Source: Bryum argenteum (lineage: Eukaryota > Streptophyta > Bryopsida > Bryales > Bryaceae). Taken from it: DNA of 64,000 nt. A program made the translations under genes and the position numbers. The stretch covers positions 10,747,013-10,811,012 of the forward strand of contig CM073324.1 of the NCBI GenBank assembly GCA_037043015.1, read 5' to 3'. The notes below the pieces were generated by a model. It ran no database searches. It was not told the origin of the DNA and worked only from the letters and a program-made list of their open reading frames with translations. Each line of letters starts with the position of its first letter. Within the stretch, counting starts at the first letter, position 1. Positions 1 through 12,087 of the stretch are shown here, in pieces.

Positions 1-179
1 AATATTTGTACTACATTGCATGGGTTTTCAATTTACACCACACAAACTAAACCTGATTTGTGACCCAACCCAAGTGATTTCGTCCAAAATGGAGTGCGTA
101 TGAAGAAGGTATCATGGCTCTTCAAAGTTTATGTCCTTCATCCAAGTTGTTGCTTTCCGACACCAAGGACATTTAGGGG
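1..179. repeat. Right end of a TTAA-family TIR element (cut by window start)
   Basis: The sequence up to position 179 closely matches 55741-55916, including the terminal TTTAGGGG followed by TTAA at 180-183. It is therefore the right-hand end of the same TIR family described at 54945-55916. The left part lies outside the window. No coding capacity is visible. Confidence 0.75.
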
Positions 180-410
180 TTAAGTATCTTCATGCCAACT
201 AATTTATTAAAGACTAGTTGTGTGTGGATCAAAGAATGTGCTATTGCAAAGCACTTCATATATTGGGATATTACAACTCCATATCCATTTTTGACTATCA
301 ACAGTATAAACATAAAGAACACAATATCACTTCGGCCTGTTCATCACTTCCTAAAGTACAGATACAATGATTCTTTCCAACTTACATGGCAATATACAAT
401 AACTTAATCT

Positions 411-1240
411 CTAATGTCAAAATGAGCCCTAGCAAGGTTGATTTGACTATGGGTTTGCTTTCAATAGGGTCGATTTGCTTTCAATTACTAGCGTTACTAA
501 AGTTGTAGAACTTTTCCATATCTTTCCAAAAATTCATTCCAAGCTTTAAAATTCTTTATACTTTAGTAGATATTCATGGTCAAAGTTTGAAAACACTATC
601 CAAAATCTCCTCAAAACTTACCAAAGTGCGGTATATGCTCATTTATCCTCAAAATCTGCCCAAAATTAATTAGATCGCAGTAACTTAAAAAATCCACCAA
701 AAACTGAGAATTATGTATGTTTCAAATTTTGAGTTTTGTATATGTAGAAGTAGTAAGGCATAATCTCACTATTTGGATTTCCAATCCAAGTATTTTTCAT
801 ATGCCTTTCTTATTGTCAACGATGGGTCTTTGTATTTGCATTTCTAAATACCTCCATGTGAATAATGAAGAATTTCTATAGGTGACATAGGTCCAATAAG
901 GGTAAAAATTATATAGATGTAACCATAACTTGCTTATGAACAACAACCTCTATTCAAATCTACTTGTAAATTGGTTTTTATGGCTCACAAAACACTTCAA
1001 ATCTATTTTACAGCTAGGGGGAAAATTAAGAAAAAAAAGAATCAACTTTGAACATTATGGACTCACAATTGGTAAGGATTTTGAATTTAATTTTCGTACA
1101 CACATACATGTACAAGTTAGGTAGTAGATCCTGCGGTTACATACTGAATTTTTTTTCTTCAAAAAGTAAATATTTACACCTTGCAATGACTGAGGACTGT
1201 TTAGAGGCTTTTGACACTTTTGAGGTCTTACGGCATTAGG
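411..1240 (-). repeat. Decayed TTAA-family copy, reverse orientation
   Basis: Reverse-complement similarity to the copies at 29876-30623 and 34187-35009 is visible in several blocks. These are the 'fails to activate' type AT-rich blocks around 500-680 (GTAGAACTTTTCCATA, GCGGTATATGCTCATTTAT) and around 1098-1135 (ACACACATACATGTACAAG). The terminal TTAACCCC motif is no longer recognisable. Noncoding and old. Confidence 0.6.
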
Positions 1241-1294
1241 TACTTTTGAAGTCTTACGACATTAGGTACTTTTAGAGGTCTTACGACATCAGGG
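1217..1294. repeat. Three tandem 26-bp repeats
   Basis: Three adjacent units of 26 bp at 1217-1242, 1243-1268 and 1269-1294 share the core GTCTTACGACATTAGGTAC with a few substitutions. It is a small minisatellite at the edge of the decayed TTAA-family copy. No function is indicated. Confidence 0.8.
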
Positions 1295-1350
1295 TTTAAC
1301 ATACACACGATGAAGAGGAGATTTCCTTCTTTAGAGTCAATGAAAGAAAT

Positions 1351-1724
1351 CCGCTAAGTAGGACGGACTAGGGACCAAAACACCCACTTTTGGTCGGACT
1401 AGGGACCGAACGTTGAACTGAGCACCAAATTGTTACTCTAAGATCGAACGGGGGACTAAACTCAAAAATGCATAAGTTTGATGGTTTTCTGAGTTTGGTC
1501 CCCGGTTCAACTTGGTGTCTAGTCCACAACGTGATGCGGAGAAGTTTTGAAGGAGCAGAAGACTAAAGGAGCACGATTGTTGTTTATGTGTGTGTGTGAA
1601 GGTCCCTAGTTTACATCCGGTTCCCAATTTGGTGCATTTGGTCCCTAGTCCGTTCTACTCAGCGGATAACTGAAAACAAGGCACGAAACAACGGACTGGG
1701 GACAAATTGGGGACTACTTAGCGG
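1351..1724. mobile_element. 374-bp MITE (copy 1)
   Basis: The element begins CCGCTAAGTA and ends TACTTAGCGG, a 10-bp perfect inverted terminus, with AAT on both sides as a possible 3-bp target duplication. A second copy of nearly the same length lies at 35417-35789 and is alignable throughout (for example GGTCGGACT, GAAGGTCCCTAGTTTACATC). Nonautonomous DNA transposon; the superfamily is not determined. Confidence 0.8.
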
Positions 1725-1953
1725 AATACTCTATTATCTCTATTATCGTTGTGAAGAAGTCAAATACTCTTTTTCTTTTTTTGTTGAAATTATATGATCT
1801 CCGAAGCAAAGTAGGAGACGTACCCTATTTTTACGATGTCTCAAAAAATTTGTAAAAGTGAATTCTATTCTATGAATCAAAAAGGTCAATTTTTTATTTA
1901 TTTTGTTATTGTTCAAAGGAATGAGTGCAATCTAGTGGGGGTGGTTTGAACTC

Positions 1954-2040
1954 CACGTGGGTTGACAAGGATTTTACACAACATGGAACATCACGTGTGG
2001 GTAAAAAACAAGAATGAAGTTACGCAGCATCAAACACGTG
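1954..2040. promoter_or_regulatory. Three CACGTG G-boxes upstream of the transporter gene
   Basis: CACGTG occurs at 1954-1959, 1992-1997 and 2035-2040, all within about 770 bp of the coding start at 2725 and 230-320 bp upstream of the likely 5'UTR intron. In plants G-boxes of the ACGTGG type bind bZIP (ABRE-binding) or bHLH factors. That they regulate this gene is an inference from position. Confidence 0.55.
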
Positions 2041-2271
2041 GGAGCTGCCCTTGCCACGGGAGCCCCATTTAAGGACCGGGCCACTTTTTGAAAATCTTTA
2101 ACAAACTCCCCAAAGCCCCCTCCCCCAAGAAGCTTGCGTCCAGTCCGACTGACTGACCAGACCAGGCAAGGCTAGGCTGCTTGCCTCGCCTTCCCCCCCC
2201 ACGATTCTCTCGCACACTACTCTTCCCGTCTCGCTTCGCCGACTGACTGCTCCATAAGATTCTTCACCAGG

Positions 2272-2531
2272 GTAAGAATCCGTATCCTAGTGCGCCCCCC
2301 ATCTTTCAATACAGAAAAGTACAGGATCATGCACCGTGGATACCACCAACTGGAGGCTTCGAGTGCAGCAGCTGGATCTGTTTCCTGTTTAATTTACAAT
2401 TTCGAATTTGCATATTCTGGTTTTTTGTGCTATTATTGGATATGTTTGGGGGTGCGGGTGGACGAGCACGACTTGAAGGTAGAAGTTTTGTTGTGTTTTT
2501 GGAGGTGCTGCAGTGGTTTAGGTTTGAGCAG
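2272..2531 (+). other. Likely 5'UTR intron of the PUT/LAT transporter gene
   Basis: A strong donor CAGG|GTAAGAAT lies at 2271/2272. Pyrimidine/G-rich sequence with acceptors GCTGCAG (to 2513) or TTTGAGCAG (to 2531) follows, all before the coding start. Leader introns are common in plant transporters of this family. No transcript data are available, so the exact acceptor is uncertain. Confidence 0.5.
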
Positions 2532-2724
2532 GTGTTTTGGACGAATTAGGGTTTAGGGGTGGTTCTGCATGTCTGAAGGTGGGTTTGTTGGTGGCAGCCC
2601 GGCGGGAGAGGGATTGAGAGGGAGGGGGTCATGGGGGCGAGATAGCAGCACGACGGCGCGAGAGGCAGAGGGGGTGGAGCTAGGACCTTGCCTCCCATGC
2701 GGCGTTGATAAGCGAGCGGTGGCG

Positions 2725-4227
2725 ATGGGGGACTCCTCCCCTCCGACTCTGCGGGAGGTAAGGTCCGAGTCTCCCTCGGCGCCCAAGTTGTTGATCGACA
2801 CGGACCCCCCTGGCGGGGGCAAGCCGCACGGCGGGGGGGCTAAGCTGGGATTGCTCCCCCTGGTGGCGCTCATCTTTTATGAAGTCTCCGGTGGGCCGTT
2901 CGGGGTAGAGGATTCCGTGCAAGCAGGCGGACCCCTGCTGGCCATCATCGGCTTCCTGGTCTTCCCCTTCATTTGGAGCATTCCCGAGGCGCTCATCACC
3001 GCGGAGCTCGCCACGGCGTTTCCTGCCAACGGCGGCTACGTGCTCTGGATCTCCGCTGCGTTTGGTGAGTTTTGGGGCTTCCAAGAGGGCTGGTGTAAAT
3101 GGATCAGTGGCGTCGCCGACAACGCCTTGTACCCTGTCTTGTTTCTGGACTACCTCAAGCGCGCGGTGCCGGCGTTTGGTGAAGGCCCCACTCGCATGGT
3201 CGCCCTGCTCGTCATCACCTTCTTGCTCACGTATCTCAATTACCGAGGCTTGACGATTGTAGGCGTCACGGCTGTCATTCTCACCGGGTTTTCATTGTTG
3301 CCATTCCTCGTGCTGTCTATCATGTCTATTCCGAGAATTCGCCCTAGGAGATGGACCGCTGTGGACATGACCAAGGTAAACTGGCGGACGTATCTAAACA
3401 CACTCTTCTGGAACTTGAACTACTGGGATTCTGCGAGTACGTTGGCAGGCGAAGTGGACAAGCCGCAGGAAACGTTTCCCAAGGCTCTCATGTATGCTGT
3501 ACTGTTGGTGATCGTGACTTACGTGGTGCCGTTGCTGGCTGGAACCGGTTCCCTGGAGCGAGACGATGCCATGTGGGAGGATGGCTACTTCGCAGACGTC
3601 GCACTCGCAATCGGAGGCTCGGCTCTGAGGTGGTGGGTAGAGGCCGCAGCGTTGTTATCCAACATGGGCTTATTCGAAGCCGAAATGAGTAGCGACTCGT
3701 TTCAGCTTCTGGGGATGGGCGAGATGGGCATGTTGCCGAAGGTGTTCGCCAAGCGATCCAAGTACGACACGCCCATACTTGGAATCCTGTTCTCAGCTTC
3801 CGGAGTGATCTTCCTCTCGTGGATGAGCTTCCAAGAGATTGTCGAGTTTCTCAATTTCCTGTATTGCATCGGCATGCTTCTAGAGTTTGCCGCCTTCGTG
3901 TGGTTGCGATGGAGTCAACCTAACTTACTGCGCCCTTACCGCGTCCCGCTGGGCACAGTGGGCGTGACGGTGATGTCGGTACCAGCGACGGCGCTGTTAC
4001 TTCTGGTGATGAGCTACGCGTCATGGAAAACCGTGGTGGTCAGCATTGGGCTCTTGCTTCTGGGCTTCCTCACCTTCCCGTTTCTCAAGTACCTCAAGGC
4101 CAAGGGATGGGTGGAGTACATGGATCCTCCTCCCAAGGCCGACGTCTTGCCTGTGGTTGATGATTCCAGTTCAGCCTCGTCTGCGGACACGGACGATGCC
4201 GAGGCAAGGCTCCTCTCTCCGCATTGA
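2725..4227 (+). CDS. LAT-family amino acid/polyamine:H+ symporter (PUT-like)
   Basis: A 500-residue membrane transporter of the plant L-type/PUT branch of the APC superfamily. These proteins import polyamines, paraquat or amino acids with protons, at the plasma membrane or at ER/Golgi membranes. Family signatures are the first helix with YEVSGGPFGVEDSV (about residues 52-65), IPEALITAELATAFPANGG in helix 2, and NYWDSASTLAGEVDKP in the middle. About 12 hydrophobic helices follow, with a short hydrophilic tail. The reading frame is open upstream to 2569, but the start at 2725 (GCGATGG context) gives the usual family length with a 40-residue soluble N-terminus. I prefer it; an extra 52 residues from 2569 cannot be excluded. 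The coding part is intronless, as in many plant PUT genes. Substrate preference cannot be read from sequence. Confidence 0.88.
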   Translation: MGDSSPPTLREVRSESPSAPKLLIDTDPPGGGKPHGGGAKLGLLPLVALIFYEVSGGPFGVEDSVQAGGPLLAIIGFLVFPFIWSIPEALITAELATAFPANGGYVLWISAAFGEFWGFQEGWCKWISGVADNALYPVLFLDYLKRAVPAFGEGPTRMVALLVITFLLTYLNYRGLTIVGVTAVILTGFSLLPFLVLSIMSIPRIRPRRWTAVDMTKVNWRTYLNTLFWNLNYWDSASTLAGEVDKPQETFPKALMYAVLLVIVTYVVPLLAGTGSLERDDAMWEDGYFADVALAIGGSALRWWVEAAALLSNMGLFEAEMSSDSFQLLGMGEMGMLPKVFAKRSKYDTPILGILFSASGVIFLSWMSFQEIVEFLNFLYCIGMLLEFAAFVWLRWSQPNLLRPYRVPLGTVGVTVMSVPATALLLLVMSYASWKTVVVSIGLLLLGFLTFPFLKYLKAKGWVEYMDPPPKADVLPVVDDSSSASSADTDDAEARLLSPH

Positions 4228-5031
4228 CGGAGATCACTTGAAGCATGAGCATCATCATCATCATCTTCTTCTCTGAAGCCGCATGTACAGATGAGCCTCA
4301 AGCATTGTAGGAGGCATTTGTATGCAGAGTAAGGTTGCGGTCATCGAGAGCATGTAATACTACTGCATTGTTTTGCCTAATCATCTTAGCGATTTCTTAG
4401 CGTATTTCGTTCGGTATCATCACATTCATATTCTTTTCCGACCTCAATAATATCAACTTTCCCTCTGACACCAATCAGTATAATAATAAAAAGTGACTGT
4501 TTTGTTGGTGTGTGCCGCAGCAAAGTGTGACCACTTCAGTGCTTATTCTGCTCAGTAGCGATGATGGTAGATAACAAGGGACAAATTTGGCTGCCGTCAT
4601 GCTTATATGCTTTGTAGGTTATCGAGCATCACCGGGCAGTGACACATGAATTCAAATGTACACACGCGACTTTTATGAGTTTTACATAGTCACCCCGTAG
4701 ATCGTATAAAACGCTTTGTGAATTGTATTATGAGAAGAAACAACGCAGATTTAGCTCTGGCCGAGGACGAACTATACTTGTTGGGTAAGGTCCAAGGCGT
4801 ACAGGTTGGTGGTGGCAGTCAAACCGAGTTCTTGGTGACACGGGCACGTCGCCTCTCATGCAACTATTGAACAAATGGTACTCTGCGAACTCACCAAATG
4901 GGTTCAAAATGGTACAAACTGCAACATGGTGTACTTAGTTTCTATCGTTTAGTAATCAGAAAACTCTACATTTTGGCTTCCTTCAAAAGCCGTAATACTG
5001 TGACTGCAAGTTACTGATCGACAATAATTTG
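4228..5031. other. 3' region of the transporter gene and spacer
   Basis: Contains AATAAT/AATAAAA-type polyadenylation signals near 4447-4490 and a CATCAT microsatellite around 4248-4262. No gene, RNA gene or repeat is recognised up to the copia insertion. Confidence 0.6.
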
Positions 5032-5036
5032 AATCA

Positions 5037-5261
5037 TGTTGAGAATTAATATTCTCACATACGCTCTCCTTTGTCTTCTAACTAGATGAGTCACTAGTGC
5101 AAGATACCTCCACTACTTTAGACCTATGAGAGAGAAGTACTATTCATCTTCTCTCTCCTTGTACCTCCATATACTCTTTCCCACAATCTAAGACTCTTTT
5201 TTGTGTCTATCTTCTTGGTGCTTACTTTGTATTCTCCTTGCTTTCAATTGCATCTTCAACA
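5037..5261 (+). repeat. 5' LTR of the copia element
   Basis: 225 bp, TGTTGAG...TTCAACA, almost identical to 11169-11395. Immediately preceded by AATCA, the target duplication. Confidence 0.95.
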
Positions 5262-8200
5262 CGTTATCAGCACGCTCTTTCATAGTTTTAGTTCTTAGTA
5301 CTAATTTCTTGATACTCTATCTTAGCTATCTCTACTTCTCTTTGATTTTATTGTAGTTTTTAGAAGGAGTTTTGTTTTTAGAACAAAATCTTAGAACAAG
5401 TTCTTTCTCTTCTAATCTTCCCTTTTGACTTAAAACTTCCCTTCTCACACTCTAAACTTCCTGACATCTCTTTCTTAACTTCTATTGACAAAATTCACAA
5501 CTTAGTTTTGTTGTTTTTCAAACTTCGTTTTTGGCCACTTCTTCTCGTTTTGTTCATATTTGGTTTCATTTTATTGTTCTTACTTGTTTTAGTTGTCATT
5601 TAGAAGCTTTCTCTTTACAAATCTTCCTCTACAAACCTCAATTTCCTCTCTAAGCTTCTTCTCCAAACCCTCATTCTATATTATCACACCTAATATCACT
5701 ACTCCAAAACTCCCTGGACTCTTCTCCATCTCTCCCATTTCCATAATATAATAATATTTTCTCCTTTTTCCTTTATTCCTTTACTTCCCACTTGCCGTTT
5801 TTTACCTTTACTATTTACTGTTTTACTTTTTACATTTACTGTTTACTTTTTATTTTTTACTTTTACTTTTATTCTTACTTTTACTGTTTTTTACTTTTTA
5901 CTGTTTTTTACTTTTACTGTTTTTTACTTTTACTGTTTTTACTTTTTACCTTTTTTTAAAATTTTTACTTTATTGTATTATTTTTTTACTTTTACCGTTT
6001 TTACTGTTTTCTTTTAGCGATACATATTTTACTTTCTAAACTTCTTTACTTTCTTCTTAACTTTTACCATACATTTCTTTAAGTTTCTAATTTGTACATT
6101 GTACATTTACCTTCTCACTAACTATCTAATATTTCTCTTTCCTCACTATACATAAAACTCGAACTAAGTTGATTATATTTTTCTCAATCTCTCACTGTAT
6201 ATTTTCAATAATATTATGACTTCTTCTACTTCTTCCGTGGCTACATCTTCAGCCATGCCGGTGGCTGTTACTAACCTTGACCCTCCGATGAGACTTCAAC
6301 CTCTACAATTCCCACAGTTGTCAGCCGATGGCAACAACTATCTATTATGGGCGAGGACTGCTAAAGCTCACATCTTCGCGGACCAATTATCGGGTTCTAT
6401 TGCTTTCGACCCGGGAATGGTTGTAAGTCCTACTCTCCAACCTTCCATTTCTTGGAAAACTTTACTTCTCCTCCGTCACCATCTAGTCCCATCTCTCCAG
6501 TATCAATATCTGGAGATTGAAGATCCTAATGAACTTTGGCAAAAGCTCAAATCTCGTTTTGATCACCAGAAAATTATTTTTCATCCTCGAGCTCTCTCTG
6601 ACTGGACCCATCTCCGAGTGTTGGATTTTCCAACACTTGTTGCTTTTAACAACGAGCTTTATAGGATAATTTCACAACTAAGGCTCTGTGGTCAAAACAT
6701 AACTGAAGAGGAATTGATTGAGAAAACTCTCTCAACTTTTCCACCTGTTCATGCTGTACTGGCCCAACAGTACAGAAATATGAGATTTACTAACCATTCT
6801 GATCTCATGTCTCTTCTACTTCTTGCTGAGAAGCAAAATGAGCTCCTTTTGCGAAATGCAGAAGCTCGCCCCATTGGTACCTCTGTACCTGAGTCACATG
6901 CTGTCCAGGTTCCTAGTGTTAAACCTAATAACCAAAAGTTTAAGAAATACCGTAACAAACAAAGATGGTCGATCTAACTGGGAAAAATCAGCACTCAACG
7001 GAAGAATACTTCTTCCGTTACCACTAGTAGTGGTAGCGTCCATCGATCGCGACGTTCTTGCCACAAATGTGGCATCCGCTAATGTTTGCGAACACCAGAG
7101 TATTTTGTAAAGATGTTCCAAGAGAGCAAACGATATAAATCTCAGAAACGAGAGGCCCACACCATGGATGCTTCCATGGATCCATTTCAAACCGACGAAA
7201 TGGAAACGTACGTTGCAGAGGACATCTCTCCTGGTGAGTCACACGATGCTCTCGGCGATTCTAACTAACTTTATACAATCCTCGGATAAGGCGTTTTTTC
7301 GACGTAGATAATCACAACCTGCAAACCAGAAATTTAATGAGTATGGCTGGATCGAATGTATTTCGTTTCCAGGAGGGACCAGCAAAGGTGATTTTGCCTG
7401 AGGGCACCACCATTACATGCATGCGTGCTATGTACTCACCCTCTACACCTCGGAGCCTGATCAGCTATCGAGATGTTCGCACCAACGATTTGCACCTCTC
7501 GACTAGTATTCTAGATAAGCGAGAGGCTTTGGTTTTTGTACAGAATAACAAAGTGGTAGAAACAACCTTTGCTGCGGCAACTGGCTTGTACCGGATTCCA
7601 ATCCGACCACCTACTATATGTAGTTTTGCTTTGTCTTCTAAAGATAATAAAGTTGCACTTTGGCACGGAAGATTGGGTCATCCTGGCTCTACACTTTTAC
7701 GCAAAATTCTTCCATGCGTTGTAGGACATAACCTACAACCAGCAAGTGTTAACTCAATGGGTTTGTGTGAGGCTTGCGTACAAGGCAAATTAATTGCCAA
7801 GCCTTCGCTATACAAACTACCTAATGAATTGCCACCAATGCTCTCCAGACTACATGGAGATATTTGCGGTCCAATTACTCCTATGAGTGGACCATTTCGA
7901 TACTTTTTGGTCCTTGTTGATGCATCGGGTCGGCAATCCCATGTTTCTTTATTATCATCAAGAAATTTGGCGTTCGCCAATTTACTTTCGATGCTTATAC
8001 GTTTCAAGGCTCATTTTCCTGATTATCCAATTCGAACGCTACGTATGGATAATGCTCAAGAGTTTCGTTCGAAGGCATTTGAGGATTATTGCAGCGCAAC
8101 GGGGATTGACCTCACTTATTCAGTCCCGTATGAACACGCTCAAAACGGTTTAGCTAAATCTTTTATTAAAAGGATTCAGTGGATTACACGACCACTACTT

Positions 8201-10929
8201 CTTCACGCTCATTTACCTTCAACAATGTGGGGACATGCTGTTTTACACGTTGCGACACTAATCCGTCTTCGACCTTCATCTATGGAAATTGCCTCTTCAC
8301 AAGAACTTCTTTCCGGACGAGTTCCAGATGTTTCTCACCTGCGCACATTTGGATGCCGTGTTTGGGTTCCAGTCTCTGAACCCTATCGCCAGAAGACTAA
8401 TGCTCATCGACAAGAAGGGATTTATGTTGGATTCGATTCTCCAAGTATCATTCGCTACATCAGTCCAACTACCGGTACGTTGCTACGAGCCCGTTTTGCT
8501 AACTGCCGGTTTGAAGAGGATAAATTTCCGTCTTTAACTTACGCAACATCTTCTCAAGAGTCTAAACCTCTTGTTTTCAAAGCCTCTGAAACATTTGTAT
8601 CAAATCCTAATCCAAGATCTTCTTCGGCTGAAAGTGAAGTTACTAAAATTCTATATTTGCAAAAGATTGCTAATCAAACACCTGACGGTTTCAACAACGC
8701 ATCGAGGATTATTAAGAATCCACTCAATGAAGCTCAGAACCTTCCTTCTCGAGTTTCTATAATGGATTCTCCAGCAACTATACATGCTCAGCCGACAATG
8801 AAGCGTACTCGTGGTCCAGATAAGCAACCACGTAAAAGAAGGATAAGCTCTGATCAACTTCCTTCTACTCCACCCGTAGCATCTCCTACAGAAAATCGAA
8901 CTGTTTTTCTTCAAACTTCACAAATTGGAGAAATATCTTCATCTAATACAGAATTATCAATTTTGTATTGTAACACTGGTGAGATATTGAATAGGCCAGA
9001 TTTCGAATTCGATGATCATTTCTTGTGTATGATTGCTGAGAGCATCTCTTGTGAGAAAGATGATCCCGAACCAACAACTATTGACGAAGCGATGCGTCGC
9101 TCTGATTGGCCGTAATGGAGAGCTGCTATTGAGGAGGAGTATACATCTTTGAGAAAACGTCAAGTTTTTGGACCTATTGTGAATAATCTCACAAACAAAC
9201 CTCTTGGCTAGAAACTTGTTTTTGTGCGCAAACGTGATGACAAAGGTACGATCACTCGTTATAAAGTCCGTTTGGTTGCTCAAGGTTTTTCTCAGAAGTT
9301 TGGAATCCATTATGATTCAACATATTCACCTGTTATGGATTCTATTACTTTCCGATATTTAATCGGTATGGCTGTGCATTTCACTTTGGAAATGCGTCTC
9401 ATGGATGTTGTCACTGCCTATCTCTACGGATCACTCGAGACTAACCTTTACATGAAGGTTCCTCCCGGACTTGATCGCACGGGTTCTTCAGCACCTATTG
9501 CTGGTAAACACCGTGGAGTTAAATTGCAACGTGCTCTATATGGCCTTAAACAATCGGGCCGTATCTGGTACCAACGTTTAAGAGATTTTCTCATCAATCA
9601 TCATTTTAAGAATGACCAGTTACTCCCATGTTTATTTATCAAACGAGATAAACAAGAGTTTGTTATCATAGCAGTATATGTTGATGATCTAAATCTTGTT
9701 GGAACACCATCTGCATACAATGCAGCTATTCAGCTTTTAACTCGAGAGTTTGAAATGAAATTACTTGGTCAAACCACTTTCTGTATTGGTTTACAAGTAC
9801 TTCATTTGAAAGATGGTAGCGTTTTTCTTTCTCAATCGACATATATCAATCGAATCTTAAAACGTTTCAACATGATTGATGCCCATCCTTTATCTACGCC
9901 GATGGTTGGCCGTAGTACCAAAGGTGATGACCCTTATCGTCCTTGCGAGGAGGAGGAGGATATATTGGGCGAACAATATCCATACCTCGCAGCGGTTGGA
10001 GCTTTATTATATTTGGCTACATCAACAAGGCCAGATATTTCTTTTGCAGTGAGTGTCCTAGCACGACATAGTGCCCGTCCTACTTTACGACATTGGAATG
10101 GCGTAAAGCATTTATTCCGATATTTGAAGGGAACTGAGCATTTGGGTCTACATTATACACGATCGGCTAATTCAACATTAGTTGGATATGCTGATGCTGG
10201 TTATAGATCCGATCCAGCAACCTCCAAATCTCAAACTGGGTATGTTTTCTTGAGACACGGTGCTGCTATCTCTTGGAAATCTGTAAAACAAACAATAACT
10301 GCGACATCATCGAATCATTCAGAAGTTATTGCTTTACACGAGGCTTCCAGAGAATGCATATGGCTAAGATCCGTTGATAAGTTTATTTTAACAAATTCTG
10401 GATTACCATATGACAACGCTGCTACAGTTTTGTATGAGGATAATAGTGCTTGTGTTTGACAAATGCAAGCTGGTTTTATCAAGGGCGATCGAACCAAACA
10501 TATTGATCCGAAGTATTTCAGTTTCACTCATGATTTGATAACAACTGGAGTGCTTGAAATCAAGAAGATTATATCAGCAGACAATCTTGCAGATTTGTTC
10601 ACGAAGGCGCTTCCGGTATCTGTTCATCGTCGACTTGTTCATGGTATTGGCATGCGTCAGTTAAATGTAATAGAACAAGAAGTTACCCTATAACTTTTGA
10701 TACTCTTCTCTGGATTTTTCCCAATGGGTTTTACCATGAGAAAAGTTGATGAAGTTAGTCATCTTTCTTTTCCTTCATTTCTGTTTTTCCCTTGATCATC
10801 ATCAAGGTTTTTCGCAAATAAGGTTTTAATGAGGCAGCAAATAAAAGGTGGGTCGTGGTGAGAACCACGATTTCTGATTCCATGCATGGAGTCTGTTAGC
10901 CATCTTGGGGTGCTTTGCATCTTGTCACG

Positions 10930-11105
10930 GTTTAGGTAGGTGATTGGGCCGACTGGTTATTCCTGCCTCACTAGCATGCCAAGCCGCAAGTTTCCCCGAC
11001 CAGTCGACAAGGCCAGCGCGAATCGAACCTCAGACCGGTCGGTTAACCACCGACGTTTTATCCAGTCGACCAAGTCCACGACTTGGCGACTATCATCGGC
11101 ATTTA
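10930..11105 (-). mobile_element. tRNA-derived SINE-like sequence
   Basis: Read on the minus strand, TGGTCGACTGG (11072-11062) resembles a pol III box A. GGTTCGATTC (11029-11020) matches the box B consensus GGTTCGANTC, with about 32 bases between them, as in a tRNA or tRNA-derived SINE head. The segment is GC-richer than its surroundings and sits between the coding part and the 3' LTR of the copia element. No cloverleaf with a paired acceptor stem is obvious, so it is called SINE-like rather than a tRNA gene. Confidence 0.45.
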
Positions 11106-11168
11106 GCCGTATTTGTATCAGTTCACTGCGTTAGCTTATATCATAATACCTCGTCGAGCGAGGAGGAG

Positions 11169-11395
11169 TGTTGAGAATTAATATTCTCACATACGCTCTC
11201 CTTTGTCTTCTAGCTAGATGAGTCACTAGTGCAAGATACCTCCACTACTTTAGACCTATGAGAGAGAAGTACTATTCATCTTCTCTCTCCTTGTACCTCC
11301 ATATACTCTTTCCCACAATCTAAGACTCTCTCTTTTGTGTCTATCTTCTTGGTGCTTACTTTGTATTCTTCTTGCTTTCAATTGCATCTTCAACA
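11169..11395 (+). repeat. 3' LTR of the copia element
   Basis: 227 bp, almost identical to the 5' LTR, preceded by a purine-rich tract and followed by the AATCA target duplication. Confidence 0.95.
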
Positions 11396-11400
11396 AATCA

Positions 11401-11994
11401 ATGGTTTTATTACCAGATCGAATGTATTATGTGCATGTACCAAATTTCTTAAGTCGTGAACGTGTGGCAGGTACATGAACTTATATCGCTCACGTACTGG
11501 TAGAGTCCGGGATGAGCAATTTCCGTAGAGCGTGTGAAGTAAGGTTGGACTACCTAAAAGCGCCAGGGGACCTAAAATGGCGTTGTACCTCATTTGTAGA
11601 TTGTGAAAATACAGATGTACCTCATTTGTATATAATGCTTATGGGTCAAACCTTACTTAGCATTTTGGAATTTTGTATAAAATTTACAAATGCGAATTAC
11701 ATGTTGCAAATTTTTGCGATCCTTCTGAAAACCTATTTCGAATGTGGTCATAATTTTATTTTGAGTTTACTAGTGCTAAAAATAGGTCACATCTCTTAAG
11801 TTGGTGCTTATAGGACACTCAACCTTAAAGCAAATCACACGCTTTTGGTTGGGCGAGGCCATCCTTGTTTGCGGATCCACGCTTTTTGGTTGGGCTGGGC
11901 AATCCTTGCTTTTCCTAAAGAGGACTAGACTTTGTTTTCTCTAGGTTTTTTGTTTTACTATGTTGTTTATAGAACTGAAATTAGAGGTACCATA
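11401..11994. other. Spacer between copia element and giant MULE
   Basis: No gene is recognised. Two imperfect repeats of a CGCTTTT(T)GGTTGGGC...CATCCTTG block occur at about 11838-11925. This is the host sequence into which the giant element inserted. Confidence 0.5.
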
Positions 11995-12003
11995 TTACTC
12001 CAA

Positions 12004-12087
12004 GGCAGCTGCTAAGATGTGAGCCACGAGCAGGGAGCGGCGAGCCACGAGCAGGGAGCGGCGAGCCACGAGCAGGCTCACCGATTT
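12004..12087 (+). repeat. Left terminal inverted and subterminal repeats of the giant MULE
   Basis: After the terminal GGCAGCTGC block, the motif GAGCCACGAGCAGGGAGCGGC repeats in tandem (12021-12085), ending GAGCAGGCTCACC. It is inverted relative to the right end at 29578-29692. Subterminal arrays of this kind commonly bind the MULE transposase. Confidence 0.8.

Larger units (their letters stand above)
5037..11395 (+). mobile_element. Ty1/copia LTR retrotransposon, broken, young
   Basis: Complete in outline. Two LTRs (5037-5261 and 11169-11395) begin TGTTGAG and end TTCAACA. A 5-bp target duplication AATCA lies at 5032-5036 and 11396-11400. A primer-binding-site-like TTATCAGCACG follows the 5' LTR and a purine-rich tract precedes the 3' LTR. 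Parts in order: a pyrimidine-rich leader (about 5.3-6.2 kb), a gag region with the UBN2-type ADGNNYLLW motif (about 6.2-7.0 kb), GAG-pre-integrase and integrase (about 7.6-8.5 kb), reverse transcriptase with YVDDL (about 9.2-9.9 kb) and RNase H (about 10.0-10.6 kb). Integrase preceding RT marks it as copia. The coding region has a handful of breaks, so it is a fossil. LTRs differ at only about two substitutions and one small indel, suggesting insertion within roughly the last million years. Confidence 0.95.

Noticed and set aside
2553-3084. Minus-strand frames opposite the PUT-like transporter
   Set aside because: Antisense shadows of GC-rich coding sequence; no family features.
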